NCBI RefSeq assembly: GCF_040362765.1
Contig: NZ_BAABWK010000001.1
Coordinates: forward strand, 124,001-188,000
DNA from: Pyruvatibacter sp. HU-CL02332
GTDB lineage: Bacteria; Pseudomonadota; Alphaproteobacteria; CGMCC-115125
Direction: 5' to 3'
DNA length: 64,000 nt
How positions within the stretch are numbered: position 1 is the stretch's first letter; every line of letters begins with the position of its first letter. Made by a program: the position numbers and the translations under genes. Shown here in pieces: positions 52,653 through 64,000 of the stretch. The notes below the pieces were generated by a model. It did not search any database. It saw only the letters and a list, made by a program, of their open reading frames with translations, and was not told where the DNA came from.

Positions 52653-53234
52653 CTACGCCGGCGTCATCGCCTTTACCTGAGCAGACAACAGGGAGGCTGC
52701 GGTCTTGATTGCCACGTCTTTCTTCTCGACCCGTGCAATCATCATGGCGCCCTCAAACGCCGCGAGGGTGTGTGTGGCAAGGGCTGTCGCATCCTTGCGC
52801 GACAGACCATCGGCCAAAAATTTATCCCCGGTCACCTGGCGCCACCTATCATAAGCCGCATGACCTTGCGCTCGTATCTTGTCGCTTTCCCCCGCCATCT
52901 CCAGCAACACGGTGGAGATCGGGCAGCCTTCTTCGTAGCGAGAGTTTTCCAGCCAGCCGATCAACAGACGCGCAAAGCCGCGCAGATAGGCCGGGCTGTC
53001 CTTGGTGGACGCCCCAAGCTCTTCCAACGTCTGCCCCACCATGATGCCCCCGGCCTTCACCGTGGTTTCCGCCAGTTGTTCCTTGCCTTGCGGAAAATAG
53101 TGATAGAGCGACCCCTTGGGGGCACCGGATGCCGCCAGAATGTCATTGAGCCCGCTGGCCCCATAGCCGCGCCGCCGGAACAGTCGCGCCGCTGCGTGGA
53201 TCAATGCCTGTTTATGTTCTGCTGCCCGGGGCAT
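52653..53234 (-). CDS. TetR family regulator (LmrA/YxaF-like)
   Basis: 193 residues. HTH: KQALIHAAARLFRRRGYGASGLNDILAASGAPKGSLYHYFPQGKEQL is typical of the LmrA/YxaF group; the helical C-domain includes GCPISTVLLEMAGESD, a group mark. Divergent from the alcohol dehydrogenase gene with a palindrome TAGAC-TG-GTCTA (53307-53318) between, so likely its repressor. Confidence 0.9.
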   Translation of the reverse strand: MPRAAEHKQALIHAAARLFRRRGYGASGLNDILAASGAPKGSLYHYFPQGKEQLAETTVKAGGIMVGQTLEELGASTKDSPAYLRGFARLLIGWLENSRYEEGCPISTVLLEMAGESDKIRAQGHAAYDRWRQVTGDKFLADGLSRKDATALATHTLAAFEGAMMIARVEKKDVAIKTAASLLSAQVKAMTPA

Positions 53235-53306
53235 GTCTCTGGCCTTGTTTTCTGGTTCCGCAAACCGTTTTGCGTGAAAACCTCATAGCACAGGATCAAA
53301 ATTATA

Positions 53307-53318
53307 TAGACTGGTCTA
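53307..53318. promoter_or_regulatory. TetR operator palindrome
   Basis: TAGACTGGTCTA: perfect five-base arms around TG. The TAGAC-N2-GTCTA form is the known operator type of LmrA/YxaF-like TetR proteins. It lies 23 bp before the dehydrogenase start. Confidence 0.8.
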
Positions 53319-53341
53319 AATCAATTTGAGAAAGAGACCAG

Positions 53342-54382
53342 ATGCAGCAACTCAACTACATGGGCACCCGCGACGTGCAATGGCGCGATGTGCCCACTCC
53401 CTCCCTGCCCGGCGCGGATGGTGCCCTCGTCAGACCGCTTGTCGTATCCACCTGCGATATGGATGGTGCGGTTATTCAAGGAGCCGTGCCCCTGAAGGGT
53501 CCCGTGCCTTTGGGCCATGAAGGCGTAGGCGAAGTCCTCGAGACTGGCCCGGATGTAACCCACCTCAAACCCGGCGACCGGGTCATCATGCCGTGGAAGA
53601 TCGCTTGCGGGCATTGCACCCATTGCGGCCGGGGCCATACAGCCCAGTGCATTTCCGTGCCCCGCGAAGCCGCCTATGGCTGGGCCCCTACTGCCCCTGA
53701 ATGGGGTGGCTTTTTGCAGGACGTGGTGCCGGTCCCCTGGGCAGACGCCATGCTCACCGCCCTGCCCGCGGGCATGGACCCGCTCAAGGCCTCAGGTCTG
53801 GGCGACAATATCCCCGATGGCTACCGCACCATCGCGCCCCACATCATGGAGCGCCCCGGAGCAGATGTTTTGGTGTGCGGCGGCATGGCGCCGGGATCCA
53901 TAGGTCTTTTCGCCGTCCGCTTTGCCAAGGCATTGGGAGCTAGCCGCGTAGTGTTCGCGGACTTTGACAAGACCCGCCTGGCCATTGCTGAAAGCTATGG
54001 AGCCGAAGTCTGGGAACTCACCGATACATGGCTGGATGGCATCAAGCAGCGCTTTGACATCACGGTAGATGCCAGTGGTCGGGCTCAGACCGTGCCTGAA
54101 CTGCTCCGCATGACCGGTCGGGCCGGTGTCTGCACCTCCGCCAGCGCTGCTGTCTACATTGGCGGCGACGTGCCGGTGCCGATGTTCCACATGTATCGGA
54201 ACTCGATTTCGCTGCACACCGGTTGGGTCCACACCCAGTCCATCCTTGAGGAGCCCATGGCCCTCATTCAGTCCGGCGCGTTTGACCCAACGCCCGTCAC
54301 GTCAAACGTCGTCTCCTGGGAGGACGCAGCTGATGCTCTGATCGAGCCTTTCACCAAGCTTATCATTTCCCGCGCCGACTAG
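53342..54382 (+). CDS. zinc-type alcohol dehydrogenase-like protein
   Basis: 346 residues, medium-chain dehydrogenase. GHEGVGEVLETGPDVTHLKPGDRVIMP is the zinc-domain pattern, structural-zinc cysteines appear as ACGHCTHCGRGHTAQC, and the Rossmann part shows VLVCGGMAPGSIGLFAVRFAKALGA with VVFADFDKTRL. The catalytic first cysteine is in VVSTCDMDGA. Substrate unknown; probable aldehyde or alcohol detoxification controlled by the divergent TetR repressor. A bidirectional terminator follows. Confidence 0.87.
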   Translation: MQQLNYMGTRDVQWRDVPTPSLPGADGALVRPLVVSTCDMDGAVIQGAVPLKGPVPLGHEGVGEVLETGPDVTHLKPGDRVIMPWKIACGHCTHCGRGHTAQCISVPREAAYGWAPTAPEWGGFLQDVVPVPWADAMLTALPAGMDPLKASGLGDNIPDGYRTIAPHIMERPGADVLVCGGMAPGSIGLFAVRFAKALGASRVVFADFDKTRLAIAESYGAEVWELTDTWLDGIKQRFDITVDASGRAQTVPELLRMTGRAGVCTSASAAVYIGGDVPVPMFHMYRNSISLHTGWVHTQSILEEPMALIQSGAFDPTPVTSNVVSWEDAADALIEPFTKLIISRAD

Positions 54383-54390
54383 CTGAAACG

Positions 54391-54421
54391 AAAAAGGGCC
54401 GCTCGAATGAGCGGCCCTTTT
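54391..54421. terminator. bidirectional terminator between adh-like gene and rpsD
   Basis: AAAAGGGCCGCTC and GAGCGGCCCTTTT form a 13-bp stem with a four-base loop, flanked by A and T runs, so it serves both convergent genes. Confidence 0.92.
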
Positions 54422-54442
54422 GATCTTTGGTATGAAACCGGA

Positions 54443-55060
54443 TTAGCGGGAATAAAATTCCACCACCAGGTTTGGTTCCATTGTGACCGGGTAAGGCACA
54501 TCCATCAGCTGAGGGATACGCACATAGGTTGCGGTCATCTTGTTGTGGTCAACGTCCAGATAGTCCGGCAGATCACGCTCGGGCGAGCCAACGGCTTCAA
54601 GCACCAGCGGAAGCTGCTTTGACTTTTCGCGGACTTCAATCACGTCGCCTTCCTTGACGCGGTAGCTGGGGATGTTCACCCGCTTGCCGTTGACCTTGAT
54701 GTGGCCGTGATTGACGAACTGACGGGCCGCAAAAACGGTCGGCACGAACTTGGCGCGATACACAACCGCATCCAGACGACGCTCGAGCAGGCCGATCATG
54801 TTTTCGCTGGTGTCACCACGCAAACGCACAGCTTCTTCGTAAGTCGCGCGGAACTGCTTTTCGGTGACGTCGCCGTAATAGCCCTTGAGCTTCTGCTTGG
54901 CGCGCAGCTGGATACCAAAGTCAGAAACCTTGGACTTGCGGCGCTGGCCATGCTCGCCCGGACCATAGGAACGGGTGTTGAACGGGCTCTTGGCACGACC
55001 CCAGATGTTTTCACCCATCCGGCGGTCGATCTTGTATTTGGCGCTTGTGCGCTTGGTCAT
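54443..55060 (-). CDS. rpsD: 30S ribosomal protein S4
   Basis: 205 residues, as usual for S4. Diagnostic motifs: [14 protein letters not shown] near the N-terminus, [60 protein letters not shown] (S4 RNA-binding domain) and a C-terminal VVEFYSR. Primary rRNA-binding assembly protein of the 30S subunit. Monocistronic. Confidence 0.97.
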   Translation of the reverse strand: MTKRTSAKYKIDRRMGENIWGRAKSPFNTRSYGPGEHGQRRKSKVSDFGIQLRAKQKLKGYYGDVTEKQFRATYEEAVRLRGDTSENMIGLLERRLDAVVYRAKFVPTVFAARQFVNHGHIKVNGKRVNIPSYRVKEGDVIEVREKSKQLPLVLEAVGSPERDLPDYLDVDHNKMTATYVRIPQLMDVPYPVTMEPNLVVEFYSR

Positions 55061-55272
55061 GTGCAGCCTCTAGGTTGCTAGGTGTTGCCGGTTGCCCGTC
55101 GCACCCCCGAAATATGAGGGAAAAAGCGCCGAAAACTGCCGGAAATTAAAGGCGGGCCCGACCGATTCCGGTTGAGCCCGCTTGATGGCGCCGGAGTATA
55201 GCCACGCGCCCCTTTGTGTCAAACGCTTAAAACACCCCGCAAGTGCCCGGCCACGCTGGGATTTTTGGCCCG

Positions 55273-56571
55273 TCACGCCGGAGTGTCGGACGGATCAATC
55301 GGCGGCATCTTGTTGGGATTGGGAAAGCGCACAAAAAGTGCCCCGGCAAGAATGATCGTGAGGGCCACAAGACCAAAATAATGCGGCAGATCCGGCGACA
55401 GCGTGTAGCCGCCGGGGCCGACAAGACTGCCGATCATGAAGCCCGTGGCGCTCATGGAGGCATTGAGGCCAGCCGCACTCCCCTGCTCGTTCGGGGTCAC
55501 TGACAGCGAGATGGCAGCCGAGATGCCCGGGTTGGCCATACCGAAAGCAATGCCGACCATGACAAGGCCTGTGGTGAGCATCCAGAACGACGCCGCCATG
55601 GTGAGGATAGTGTAGGCCGCAACCGCCAGCACAAGCCCGCCATAGATCAAAACCGGCGGCGCCAGCCGGAAGCGCTGGACGATGGCTGTCTGCACAAACA
55701 AAGTCGCCCCGGCCATCATCATCAGCGCAGCACCGGTCGCCCGCGCGGTGCCTGCAGCGTCCAGTCCCAGAATGTCCTGAAAGTAGAAGGCGGAGGTCTG
55801 TTGGGTGACGGCCACCATCATCGAGATCGCCATAGAGATGGGCATCATGGCGATGATGCGTCTGTCGCGAAGCTGGAGCTTTGGCCGCGGTGTATCCTTC
55901 TGCGCCTGGGTGCGCGGCGGCTCGGGCAGCAGACGCCACGCCATGATACCGCCGATGATGCCGAGAGCCGCCGCCAGGTACATCGGTGCCAGCAACTCAT
56001 ACGCCGACATGAGCCCCGCGATGCCCGGCCCGGAGATGAGACCAAAGCCCATGGCAGCCGCGACCATGGACGTGCCGGACGTGCGGTCTCGCGCAGACGT
56101 GGTGTCCGCCACATAGGCCTGTGCTGCGGGAAACACTCCGGCAGACGCCGCCGCGGAGGCCACACGCGGCACGAACATCAACAGGAAGATCGCCCATAGT
56201 GGCAGAGCGACCGCGAGCCCCGTCGCGACGGCTAGCGTGAACAGCATCATGAACACACCAAAGCCTGTAAGCCCCAGGGCAATGACACGCACCCGCCCCA
56301 CCCGGTCCGACAACCGTCCCCATAGGGGCGAGGTAATGGCGAACATGCCCGCTGCCGCCGCAAACATTAGCCCGACGAGTACTTCCGTGAACCCAAGCTC
56401 ACGCGCGATGGGCGGCAGAACCGCAAACAGCATTGACCGGGAAATGCCGACCGTGACCAGCGCCAGAAAAAGGATTGCCAGCGGACTGCGCCAGAAGGCT
56501 GCACTCAGTATCTGAGGCGCTTCGGTACTCGTTGAACTGTCGGTTTCACTGTCGGCGCGCGGGTCACTCAA
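55273..56571 (-). CDS. MFS efflux transporter (TCR/Tet38-like)
   Basis: 432 residues, about 12 hydrophobic segments. The DHA1 signature AAAAGMFAITSPLWGRLSDRVGRVRVI lies after TM2, and DRTSGTSMVAAAMGFGLISGPGIAG in TM5 is the antiporter motif C. Probable drug or metabolite:H+ antiporter in the inner membrane. The gene overlaps the trmJ stop by 4 bp, so it is translated together with trmJ, an unusual coupling that need not mean a shared role. Confidence 0.85.
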   Translation of the reverse strand: MSDPRADSETDSSTSTEAPQILSAAFWRSPLAILFLALVTVGISRSMLFAVLPPIARELGFTEVLVGLMFAAAAGMFAITSPLWGRLSDRVGRVRVIALGLTGFGVFMMLFTLAVATGLAVALPLWAIFLLMFVPRVASAAASAGVFPAAQAYVADTTSARDRTSGTSMVAAAMGFGLISGPGIAGLMSAYELLAPMYLAAALGIIGGIMAWRLLPEPPRTQAQKDTPRPKLQLRDRRIIAMMPISMAISMMVAVTQQTSAFYFQDILGLDAAGTARATGAALMMMAGATLFVQTAIVQRFRLAPPVLIYGGLVLAVAAYTILTMAASFWMLTTGLVMVGIAFGMANPGISAAISLSVTPNEQGSAAGLNASMSATGFMIGSLVGPGGYTLSPDLPHYFGLVALTIILAGALFVRFPNPNKMPPIDPSDTPA

Positions 56572-57416
56572 GAGGCATCATCACTCTTCGTGCGCTCAGC
56601 TTTGCCTGCTTTGCCTTTATTGGGCCGCTCCTTATAGGGCACCCGCTCGCGCGGCGGCCGCACCAGCGCTGTAACGATGCCACGCAGGGTGCGCACCTCT
56701 TGCAAGGTCAGGTTGGCGCGCTGAAACAGGTTGCGGATATTGCGCACCATGGCCGGACGCTTTTCCGGCGGGTAGAGGAAGTTGTGCGTATCAAGCTCAC
56801 GCTCCAGCTGCTCGAAGAACCCGACAATTTCGCCTGTGGGCGCCATCTCCTGATCCTGCGTCGCCTCAATGCGGGGCTCTGCCTCCTGCGTCTGCCGAAA
56901 GTACTCATAGCCCAGCAGCAGCACAGCCTGCGCCAGGTTGATCGAGGCAAAGGATGGATTGACCGGCACCGTCAAAATCGAATGCGCCAACGTCACATCA
57001 TCATTGTTGAGGCCGGACCGCTCGCCGCCGAACAGAACACCCACCCGGGCGCCGCTCTCCTCAATGCCACGCGCTTCCGCCATCGCAGTCTGAGGCGTCA
57101 CGGTCGGCTTGATGAGGTCGCGGCGACGGGCTGTCGTCGCATAAACCCGATCGAGGTCGGCGATGGCGTCCTCTGTCCGGTCAAACAGCCGGACGGTCTT
57201 GATCTGGTCAAACGCCCCCGAAGATGCCTTGACCGCATAGGCATTGGGCCAGCCATCGCGGGGCCGCACGAGGCGCAAATCAGTCAGGCCGAAATTCAAC
57301 ATGGCCCGGGCAGCCGTGCCGACATTCTCGCCTAGTTGCGGTGCAACAAGAATCACAGCCGGGCCCGAATGTGCTTCCACGACAGTTTGTTGCTTCGTCC
57401 GGTCCGTTCCAGCCAT
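56568..57416 (-). CDS. trmJ: tRNA (cytidine/uridine-2'-O-)-methyltransferase
   Basis: SPOUT-family RNA methyltransferase of 282 residues, forming the 2'-O-methyl at position 32 of tRNAs. Visible are VILVAPQLGENVGTAARAMLNFGLTDLRLV and VLFGGERSGLNNDDV, and NPSFASINLAQAVLLLGYE, which are the three SpoU motifs. The C-terminal extension of about 60 residues is basic. Confidence 0.93.
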   Translation of the reverse strand: MAGTDRTKQQTVVEAHSGPAVILVAPQLGENVGTAARAMLNFGLTDLRLVRPRDGWPNAYAVKASSGAFDQIKTVRLFDRTEDAIADLDRVYATTARRRDLIKPTVTPQTAMAEARGIEESGARVGVLFGGERSGLNNDDVTLAHSILTVPVNPSFASINLAQAVLLLGYEYFRQTQEAEPRIEATQDQEMAPTGEIVGFFEQLERELDTHNFLYPPEKRPAMVRNIRNLFQRANLTLQEVRTLRGIVTALVRPPRERVPYKERPNKGKAGKAERTKSDDAS

Positions 57417-57658
57417 GAAATACTGCTATTTCCATCAACCACGCAGCCGCCGCTGCTTTAATCGTTAACGATGGGGTGCTATACGAAAACACCAGCCGAC
57501 GCCAACTTTGCGCCGTCGGCACCCCACATATGGCGCGGCCTCGCTTTGGCCTCGCGCCTCCCACTTTCAGCGCAGCGTCATATATGCGCGATGTCCGTGT
57601 GGTTCCATTCTCCCGGAATCACTAAAGGCAACACATACAGACCGGGTCAGAGGATTAC

Positions 57659-58882
57659 ATGTCGAAAATCAAGGTGGATAACCCCGTTGTAGAACTTGAT
57701 GGGGACGAGATGACCCGGATCATCTGGCAACTCATCAAGGACAAGCTGGTCCACCCCTATCTCGACCTCGACCTTGAATATTACGACCTGGGCATGGAGT
57801 ACCGCGACAAGACCGACGATCAGGTCACGATCGACGCGGCTGAAGCCATCAAGAAGCACGGCGTCGGCGTCAAATGCGCCACCATTACCCCGGACGAAGC
57901 CCGCGTTGAGGAATTCGGCCTCAAGAAGATGTGGCGCTCGCCCAACGGCACCATCCGCAACATCCTCGGCGGCACAGTGTTCCGTGAACCAATTATCTGC
58001 AAAAACGTGCCTCGCCTCGTGCCGGGCTGGACAGACCCCATCGTCATCGGTCGTCACGCTTTTGGTGACCAGTATCGCGCAACGGACTTTCTGGTGCCCG
58101 GCGCCGGCAAGCTGACCATGAAATGGGAAGCCGAAGACGGTTCAGATTCCAAGGAATTTGAAATCTTCAATTTCGAGGGCCCCGGCATCGCCATGGGCAT
58201 GTACAACCTCGACGCCTCCATCATCGACTTCGCCCGCGCCTGCCTGAACTACGGCATCCAGCGCAAATGGCCTGTCTACCTCTCCACAAAGAACACCATC
58301 ATGAAGGCCTATGACGGCCGCTTCAAAGACCTGTTCCAGAAGGTCTATGAGGAAGAGTTCAAGGCGGAATACGACAAGCTCGGCATCACCTATGAACACC
58401 GCTTGATTGACGACATGGTGGCGTCATCCATGAAGTGGTCGGGCAAGTTCATCTGGGCCTGCAAGAACTACGATGGCGATGTGCAGTCTGACTCCGTCGC
58501 CCAGGGCTTTGGCTCACTCGGCCTTATGACTTCCGTGCTGCTGACGCCGGACGGGAAGATCTGTGAATCTGAAGCAGCGCACGGCACCGTCACCCGCCAC
58601 TACCGCCTGTGGCAGGACGGCAAGGAGACCTCGACCAACTCCATCGCGTCCATCTTTGCGTGGACCCGTGGTCTCTCCTTCCGCGCCGAGCTCGACAACA
58701 ACGACGCCTTGGCCAAATTTGCCAAGACCCTTGAGAAGACATGTGTGTCCACGGTTGAAGGCGGCTCCATGACCAAGGACCTGGCCCTGCTGGTGGGTGC
58801 GGAGCAGAAGTGGCTCTCAACCGAGGCCTTCCTCGACAAGGTCTCTGATAACCTGGAAAAAGCGATGTCGAAGGCCTCCTAG
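57659..58882 (+). CDS. icd: NADP-dependent isocitrate dehydrogenase
   Basis: 407 residues of the eukaryote-like homodimeric type found in alphaproteobacteria. Visible: [72 protein letters not shown] and [15 protein letters not shown] with the substrate-binding residues. TCA-cycle enzyme producing 2-oxoglutarate and NADPH. Ribosome site AGAGG upstream of ATG 57659. Confidence 0.97.
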   Translation: MSKIKVDNPVVELDGDEMTRIIWQLIKDKLVHPYLDLDLEYYDLGMEYRDKTDDQVTIDAAEAIKKHGVGVKCATITPDEARVEEFGLKKMWRSPNGTIRNILGGTVFREPIICKNVPRLVPGWTDPIVIGRHAFGDQYRATDFLVPGAGKLTMKWEAEDGSDSKEFEIFNFEGPGIAMGMYNLDASIIDFARACLNYGIQRKWPVYLSTKNTIMKAYDGRFKDLFQKVYEEEFKAEYDKLGITYEHRLIDDMVASSMKWSGKFIWACKNYDGDVQSDSVAQGFGSLGLMTSVLLTPDGKICESEAAHGTVTRHYRLWQDGKETSTNSIASIFAWTRGLSFRAELDNNDALAKFAKTLEKTCVSTVEGGSMTKDLALLVGAEQKWLSTEAFLDKVSDNLEKAMSKAS

Positions 58883-58916
58883 GAGGCGCTTCGGCGTTTG
58901 CCGCCCGGCAGGCCGC

Positions 58917-60152
58917 TCAATCGTTCCTGAGGGCCTCTTCGATTTCTTCGTCTTCTGTAAAGGCAGTCGCATCGCCTGCGCGCTCGCGGGCGACCTTCAG
59001 CACGGCCTCGCGAATTTCCGGATGGCGTCGTGCCAGCATCGTGAAATCGTCGGACGCCAGCTTCAACAGATCGCAGTCAGCTGAAACCGTCAGCTCATGC
59101 TGCCGGGTGGAATTGCGCAGCAGCGCCATCTCGCCGAAGAAGTCCCCTTCGCGCAGATAGATCGACTCTTCGGGATGGCGCTCCACCAGCACTTCACCAC
59201 TGACGATAAAATACATGGCGTCCGCTGGATCCCCGGCGTGGGCGATGTGGGACCCGCGTGGCAGTGACACAGCTTCAAGCCTGCCCATGATGGCAAAAAT
59301 CTGCTCGGCCTCGAGTTCCGAGAACAGGGGTACGCGCGCCACCATGCCCCAGGTGATGGCAAATTCCCGACGGTGAATCTCCTGGGAGAAGCCGGTGGCA
59401 ATGATACCGATGGGCAAGGCAAACATGCCAAGGCCAAACAGCATGACCAGCGCACCAACAAGCCGACCCGCCGCCGTTATAGGCACCACATCGCCATAGC
59501 CAACCGTCGTCAATGTCGCCATGGACCACCACATGGCGGCCGGCACACTGCCGAAGGCTTCGGGCTGTTCATGACGCTCAATGAAGTAGAGCAGCGTTGA
59601 AGAGACAAGCAGCGCTCCGCTCATCACAATCATGGCCGCACCCAGCGCTCGCCGCTCCTGCCACAGCACCCGGCTAAGCGAGGACAGCGCCGGTGAATAG
59701 CGAGCCAGCTTGAAGAAGCGCAACAGTCGAAAGACCCGCAACACCCGCAGATCAATCGCCAGAAAGAATGCAAGGTAAAACGGTGCGATGGCGAGAAAGT
59801 CCACAACCATCATTGGCGTCCGGACGAAGCGCACGCGCGCGGTCAGACCGTGCAGCCGCCGGTATGGCCCGTGCTCTGTGCACACCCAGATACGCACCAG
59901 ATATTCGATGGTGAATATAGCGACCGACGCAATATTGAAGGCTTCAAGCAGGTCGCCATATTGCGCGGCAATGCCCGCGACAGTTTCAAGCGAGAAGGCC
60001 ACCACATTGGCGATGATCAGGATGGTCATCGACACATCAAAGATCAGACTGGCCCGGTCGCTGGTCTTGCCAGCTTCAAGAACATGATAGAGCCGTGCCT
60101 TAAGGCCCTTACGGGCAGGTCGCGGATCAGGAACGGTTCCAGCCTGCGGCAC
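58917..60152 (-). CDS. voltage-gated-type potassium channel with cNMP-binding domain
   Basis: 411 residues. About six hydrophobic segments with an arginine-rich S4-like helix (DLRVLRVFRLLRFFKLARY), the K+ selectivity filter TLTTVGYGDVVP, and a C-terminal cyclic-nucleotide-binding domain starting near residue 285 (FSELEAEQIFAIMGRLEAVSL, GDFFGEMALLRNSTRQHELTVS). Resembles MloK1-type bacterial cNMP-gated K+ channels. Located in the inner membrane between icd and alaS; the stop of this gene is close to icd's end (34 bp, convergent). Confidence 0.92.
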   Translation of the reverse strand: MPQAGTVPDPRPARKGLKARLYHVLEAGKTSDRASLIFDVSMTILIIANVVAFSLETVAGIAAQYGDLLEAFNIASVAIFTIEYLVRIWVCTEHGPYRRLHGLTARVRFVRTPMMVVDFLAIAPFYLAFFLAIDLRVLRVFRLLRFFKLARYSPALSSLSRVLWQERRALGAAMIVMSGALLVSSTLLYFIERHEQPEAFGSVPAAMWWSMATLTTVGYGDVVPITAAGRLVGALVMLFGLGMFALPIGIIATGFSQEIHRREFAITWGMVARVPLFSELEAEQIFAIMGRLEAVSLPRGSHIAHAGDPADAMYFIVSGEVLVERHPEESIYLREGDFFGEMALLRNSTRQHELTVSADCDLLKLASDDFTMLARRHPEIREAVLKVARERAGDATAFTEDEEIEEALRND

Positions 60153-60160
60153 GCCTCACC

Positions 60161-62842
60161 TCACGCAGCGCTTGCAGGCTCAGCCACCTGCGAGGTGATG
60201 GCGGCAAGCGCTTCATCTGCCTTGTCCACATCAGGCCCACCAGCCTGCGCCATGTCAGGTCGGCCACCGCCGCCCTTGCCTCCAAGCGCAGCAGACCCTG
60301 CCCGCACCAGATCAACCGCGCTGAGCTTGCTCGTCAGATCATCCGTCACCCCAACGGCAACAGCTGCCTTGCCGTCGGCGATGGCCACAACAGCCACGAC
60401 ACCGGACCCGATTTCCTTCTTGCCGTCATCGACAAGGCCCCGCAGTTCCTTTGCTGGAACGCCATCCAGACGACGCGCCATGACCTTGATGCCCGCAATT
60501 TCCTGAACGGCAGGAGCTGCAGCGCCGCCGCCGCCACCAGCACTGGCAAGAGCTGCCTGCTTACGGGCTTCGGACAGCTCACGTTCCAGCTTCTTGCGCT
60601 CATCCACCAGCTGCGCAACGCGGCCAGGCAAGTCATCAATGCTGGTCTTGAGGGCGTCAGCTGCTGCCTTCGCCTTGGCTTCCTGTGATGCCATGTGCTG
60701 GCGTGCTGTCTCACCAGTAAGCGCTTCAATGCGGCGCACACCTGAGGAGACTGCGCTCTCGGAAAGAATCTTGATCAGGGCAATGTCGCCCAGACGGCGC
60801 ACATGGGTGCCGCCGCAAAGCTCTGTCGAGAAAAAGCCTGCCCGGTCCTGTGGTCCGGAATGCCCCATGCTCAGCACACGGACTTCATCGCCGTATTTTT
60901 CGCCGAACAACGCCAGCGCCCCGGCCTCGATTGCTTCGTCCGGTGTCATCAAACGCGTGGTGACGTCACTGTTGTCGCGCACCACGGAATTGACGATGAC
61001 TTCGACTTCAGCGAGTTCCTCTGCCGTGATGGCCCGCGGGTGTGAAATGTCAAAGCGCAGCCGGTCCTGCGACACCATGGAGCCCTTCTGGGTGACATGA
61101 TCGCCAAGCACGCGGCGCAGTGCTTCGTGCAACAGGTGGGTTGCCGAGTGATTGGCCCGCAGCCGCGAGCGGCGCTCGCCATCAACCCGAAGTTCAACAA
61201 TGCCGCCTGTGGTCAGGCCACCCTTGGCGACCTTGCCCACATGCACATGCAGGTCCCCGCCCCGCTTGGCGGTATCCGTCACGCAAAACTCAATACCCTC
61301 AGCACCAATCATGATGCCGGTGTCACCCATCTGGCCACCGGACTCCGCATAGAACGGTGTCTGGTTGACGATGACGGAGCCTTCGTCTCCTTCACCAAGC
61401 GCATCGACCAGTTCACCATCTTTGAGCAGTGCAACGATCTTGCCCTCTGCCACTTCCGTGTCGTAGCCAAGAAACTCAGTCGAGCCGTGCTCGTCACGCA
61501 GTTCCAGCCAGATGACTTCCGTCGCAGCATCACCGGAGCCCGACCACGCCGCACGCGCTTCCGCCTTCTGACGTGCCATGGCCGCATCAAAACCGTCCGT
61601 ATCCACCTCAATGCCCTTGGTCCGCAGGGCGTCCTGGGTGAGGTCAAGGGGAAAACCATAGGTGTCATAGAGCTTGAAGGCCGCTTCGCCGGCGAGCGTC
61701 TTGGCGTCGCCAAGCTGTGCCACTTCGTCGTCCAGCAACTTGAGACCGCGATCAAGGGTGACGCGGAAGCGCTCTTCTTCCAGCTTCAGAGTTTCTGTCA
61801 CCAGGGCCTGAGCACGCTGCAGCTCCGGATAAGCCTGACCCATCTGGGTCACAAGTGCCGGCACCAGCCTGTGCATCAACGGGTCTTTTGCGCCAATGAT
61901 GTGCGCATGGCGCATGGCCCGGCGCATGATCCGGCGCAGCACGTAGCCCCGGCCTTCATTGGACGGCAGCACGCCGTCAGCAATCAGGAAGCTTGTGGCG
62001 CGCAGATGATCTGCAATCACCCGATGGCTCACCGCATGGTCACCATCTGCTGCAACACTTGAGGCGTCAGCGGATGCTTCAATCAGCGCGCGCATCATGT
62101 CCGTGTCGTAATTGTCGTGCTTGCCCTGCAGCACGGCCGCAATGCGTTCGAGGCCCATGCCGGTGTCAATGGATGGCTTGGGCAGGGCGACCTTCTCGCC
62201 GCCTGCCTGCTGGTCGAACTGCATGAAGACCAGGTTCCAGATTTCGATGAACCGGTCACCGTCTTCGTCCGGCGAACCGGGAGGACCACCGGGCACCTTC
62301 TCGCCATGGTCAAAGAAGATTTCAGAGCACGGACCGCACGGGCCGGTGTCGCCCATGGACCAGTAATTGTCCGCAGTGGCGATCTTGATGATCCGGTCGT
62401 CTGTCAGGCCTGCGATCTTCTTCCACAGGACCGGCGCCTCTTCGTCTTCGTGATAGACGGTGACGGTCAGCTTGTCCTTGGGCAGGCCGTAGTCTGTGGT
62501 GAGCAGTTCCCAGGCATAGGCAATCGCTTCTTCCTTGAAGTAGTCCCCAAAGGAGAAGTTGCCGAGCATCTCAAAGAAGGTGTGGTGGCGCGCCGTGTAG
62601 CCCACATTGTCCAGATCATTGTGCTTGCCGCCCGCCCGCACGCATTTTTGCGATGAGACCGCGCGCACATAGTCGCGTTTCTCAGCACCGGTAAACACGT
62701 TCTTGAACGGCACCATGCCCGCATTGTTGAACAGCAGTGTGGGGTCATTGCGCGGCACCAGTGGCGCCGATGCGACGGGGGTATGCCCTTTGCCATCGAA
62801 GAAATCGATAAACGTCTGGCGGACTTCATTGACGCTCGTCAT
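60161..62842 (-). CDS. alaS: alanyl-tRNA synthetase
   Basis: 893 residues. Class II core: [37 protein letters not shown] and [12 protein letters not shown]; editing domain [19 protein letters not shown] and zinc motif [17 protein letters not shown]; coiled linker and the C-Ala domain [15 protein letters not shown] 62842 (MTSVNEVRQ) is taken because homologues start there; a GTG at 62857 is also open. Its downstream neighbour, the K+ channel, starts 8 bp from its stop. Confidence 0.97.
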   Translation of the reverse strand: MTSVNEVRQTFIDFFDGKGHTPVASAPLVPRNDPTLLFNNAGMVPFKNVFTGAEKRDYVRAVSSQKCVRAGGKHNDLDNVGYTARHHTFFEMLGNFSFGDYFKEEAIAYAWELLTTDYGLPKDKLTVTVYHEDEEAPVLWKKIAGLTDDRIIKIATADNYWSMGDTGPCGPCSEIFFDHGEKVPGGPPGSPDEDGDRFIEIWNLVFMQFDQQAGGEKVALPKPSIDTGMGLERIAAVLQGKHDNYDTDMMRALIEASADASSVAADGDHAVSHRVIADHLRATSFLIADGVLPSNEGRGYVLRRIMRRAMRHAHIIGAKDPLMHRLVPALVTQMGQAYPELQRAQALVTETLKLEEERFRVTLDRGLKLLDDEVAQLGDAKTLAGEAAFKLYDTYGFPLDLTQDALRTKGIEVDTDGFDAAMARQKAEARAAWSGSGDAATEVIWLELRDEHGSTEFLGYDTEVAEGKIVALLKDGELVDALGEGDEGSVIVNQTPFYAESGGQMGDTGIMIGAEGIEFCVTDTAKRGGDLHVHVGKVAKGGLTTGGIVELRVDGERRSRLRANHSATHLLHEALRRVLGDHVTQKGSMVSQDRLRFDISHPRAITAEELAEVEVIVNSVVRDNSDVTTRLMTPDEAIEAGALALFGEKYGDEVRVLSMGHSGPQDRAGFFSTELCGGTHVRRLGDIALIKILSESAVSSGVRRIEALTGETARQHMASQEAKAKAAADALKTSIDDLPGRVAQLVDERKKLERELSEARKQAALASAGGGGGAAAPAVQEIAGIKVMARRLDGVPAKELRGLVDDGKKEIGSGVVAVVAIADGKAAVAVGVTDDLTSKLSAVDLVRAGSAALGGKGGGGRPDMAQAGGPDVDKADEALAAITSQVAEPASAA

Positions 62843-62947
62843 AGCCTGAACCTGCACTCTTATTCGTTAGCTGCGGATAGGGAGACAGAAGGACACCCGC
62901 AGATTCGCGCGGGGCCCCTCACCCTTTATATAGGCCCTTATACAGAC

Positions 62948-62980
62948 AAAGGGCGCATGGAAGTACCATGCGCCCTTCAT
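62948..62980 (-). terminator. hairpin terminator after recA
   Basis: On the - strand GGGCGCATGG pairs with CCATGCGCCC around a 5-base loop, followed by TTTG; short T run, so moderate strength. It lies about 80 bp after the recA stop. Confidence 0.6.
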
Positions 62981-63058
62981 GACTGATATCAGCCATATTT
63001 CTATCTGTGACAGCAGGGCCTCGTCATCGCCGAGATAGCCTGCCTGTGGACGAAAAGC

Positions 63059-64000
<942 letters not shown>

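Noticed and set aside
61097-62062. A 321-codon + strand frame inside alaS
   Set aside because: Antisense to alaS, whose motifs are intact; no separate ribosome site or motif.

Overview
The window looks like a chromosomal segment of an alphaproteobacterium with GC-rich coding sequence. Supporting markers are a DUF1476 (F1-ATPase zeta inhibitor) gene, a DUF3126 gene, PurS/PurQ/PurL as separate small genes, a bolA-grxD pair, an alaS-recA pair and a eukaryote-like NADP isocitrate dehydrogenase. The exact lineage is an inference: a marine or soil heterotroph related to Parvibaculum-like Hyphomicrobiales/Parvibaculales fits the gene content. No rRNA, CRISPR array, phage or transposase is visible.

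Left part (1-24.6 kb) is a catabolic and accessory region. It has four short-chain dehydrogenases, three alpha/beta hydrolases, a crotonase without the usual catalytic glutamates, an M20 amidohydrolase, an amidohydrolase-2 protein, three related GPH/MFS symporters, cysE, DUF427, a Rid protein, and a copper-handling operon (PCuAC chaperone, Cys-containing exported protein, His/Met-rich outer-membrane protein). A small RNA candidate sits at about 12.19-12.31 kb. At 24.6-26.5 kb a cytochrome b561 gene and an unusual exported EF-hand/ABM-monooxygenase fusion face a MarR gene across three identical ATAGC-AA-GCTAT palindromes.

Middle part (26.5-46.6 kb) contains an N-acyl-D-amino-acid deacylase-like enzyme with a perfect palindromic operator. 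It also has a tRNA-Leu(UAA) whose 3' half is duplicated 611 bp away around a single P-loop kinase gene, an SGNH-like protein, a CinA/MoaB-domain protein, sfsA-map-radC, a LysR/DoxX pair and purB. From 38.9 to 46.6 kb purB is separated from the remaining purine genes by accessory genes: GNAT, histidine phosphatase, P450 plus SnoaL-like, MarR, PQQ dehydrogenase plus TetR. Three of the seven copies of a 91-bp dispersed inverted-repeat element lie here.

Right part (46.6-64 kb) is mostly housekeeping: DUF1476, purC, purS-purQ-purL, bolA, grxD, rpsD, trmJ, icd, alaS and recA (cut by the window edge). A kinase, a TetR/alcohol dehydrogenase pair with an operator palindrome, an MFS exporter and a cNMP-gated-type potassium channel are interspersed.

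The most interesting items are the tRNA-Leu-flanked kinase cassette, the MarR-controlled EF-hand/ABM plus cytochrome b561 module, the uniform 91-bp repeat family, the small RNA candidate carrying an anti-Shine-Dalgarno sequence, and the P450 promoter whose spacer is filled exactly by a near-perfect palindrome.
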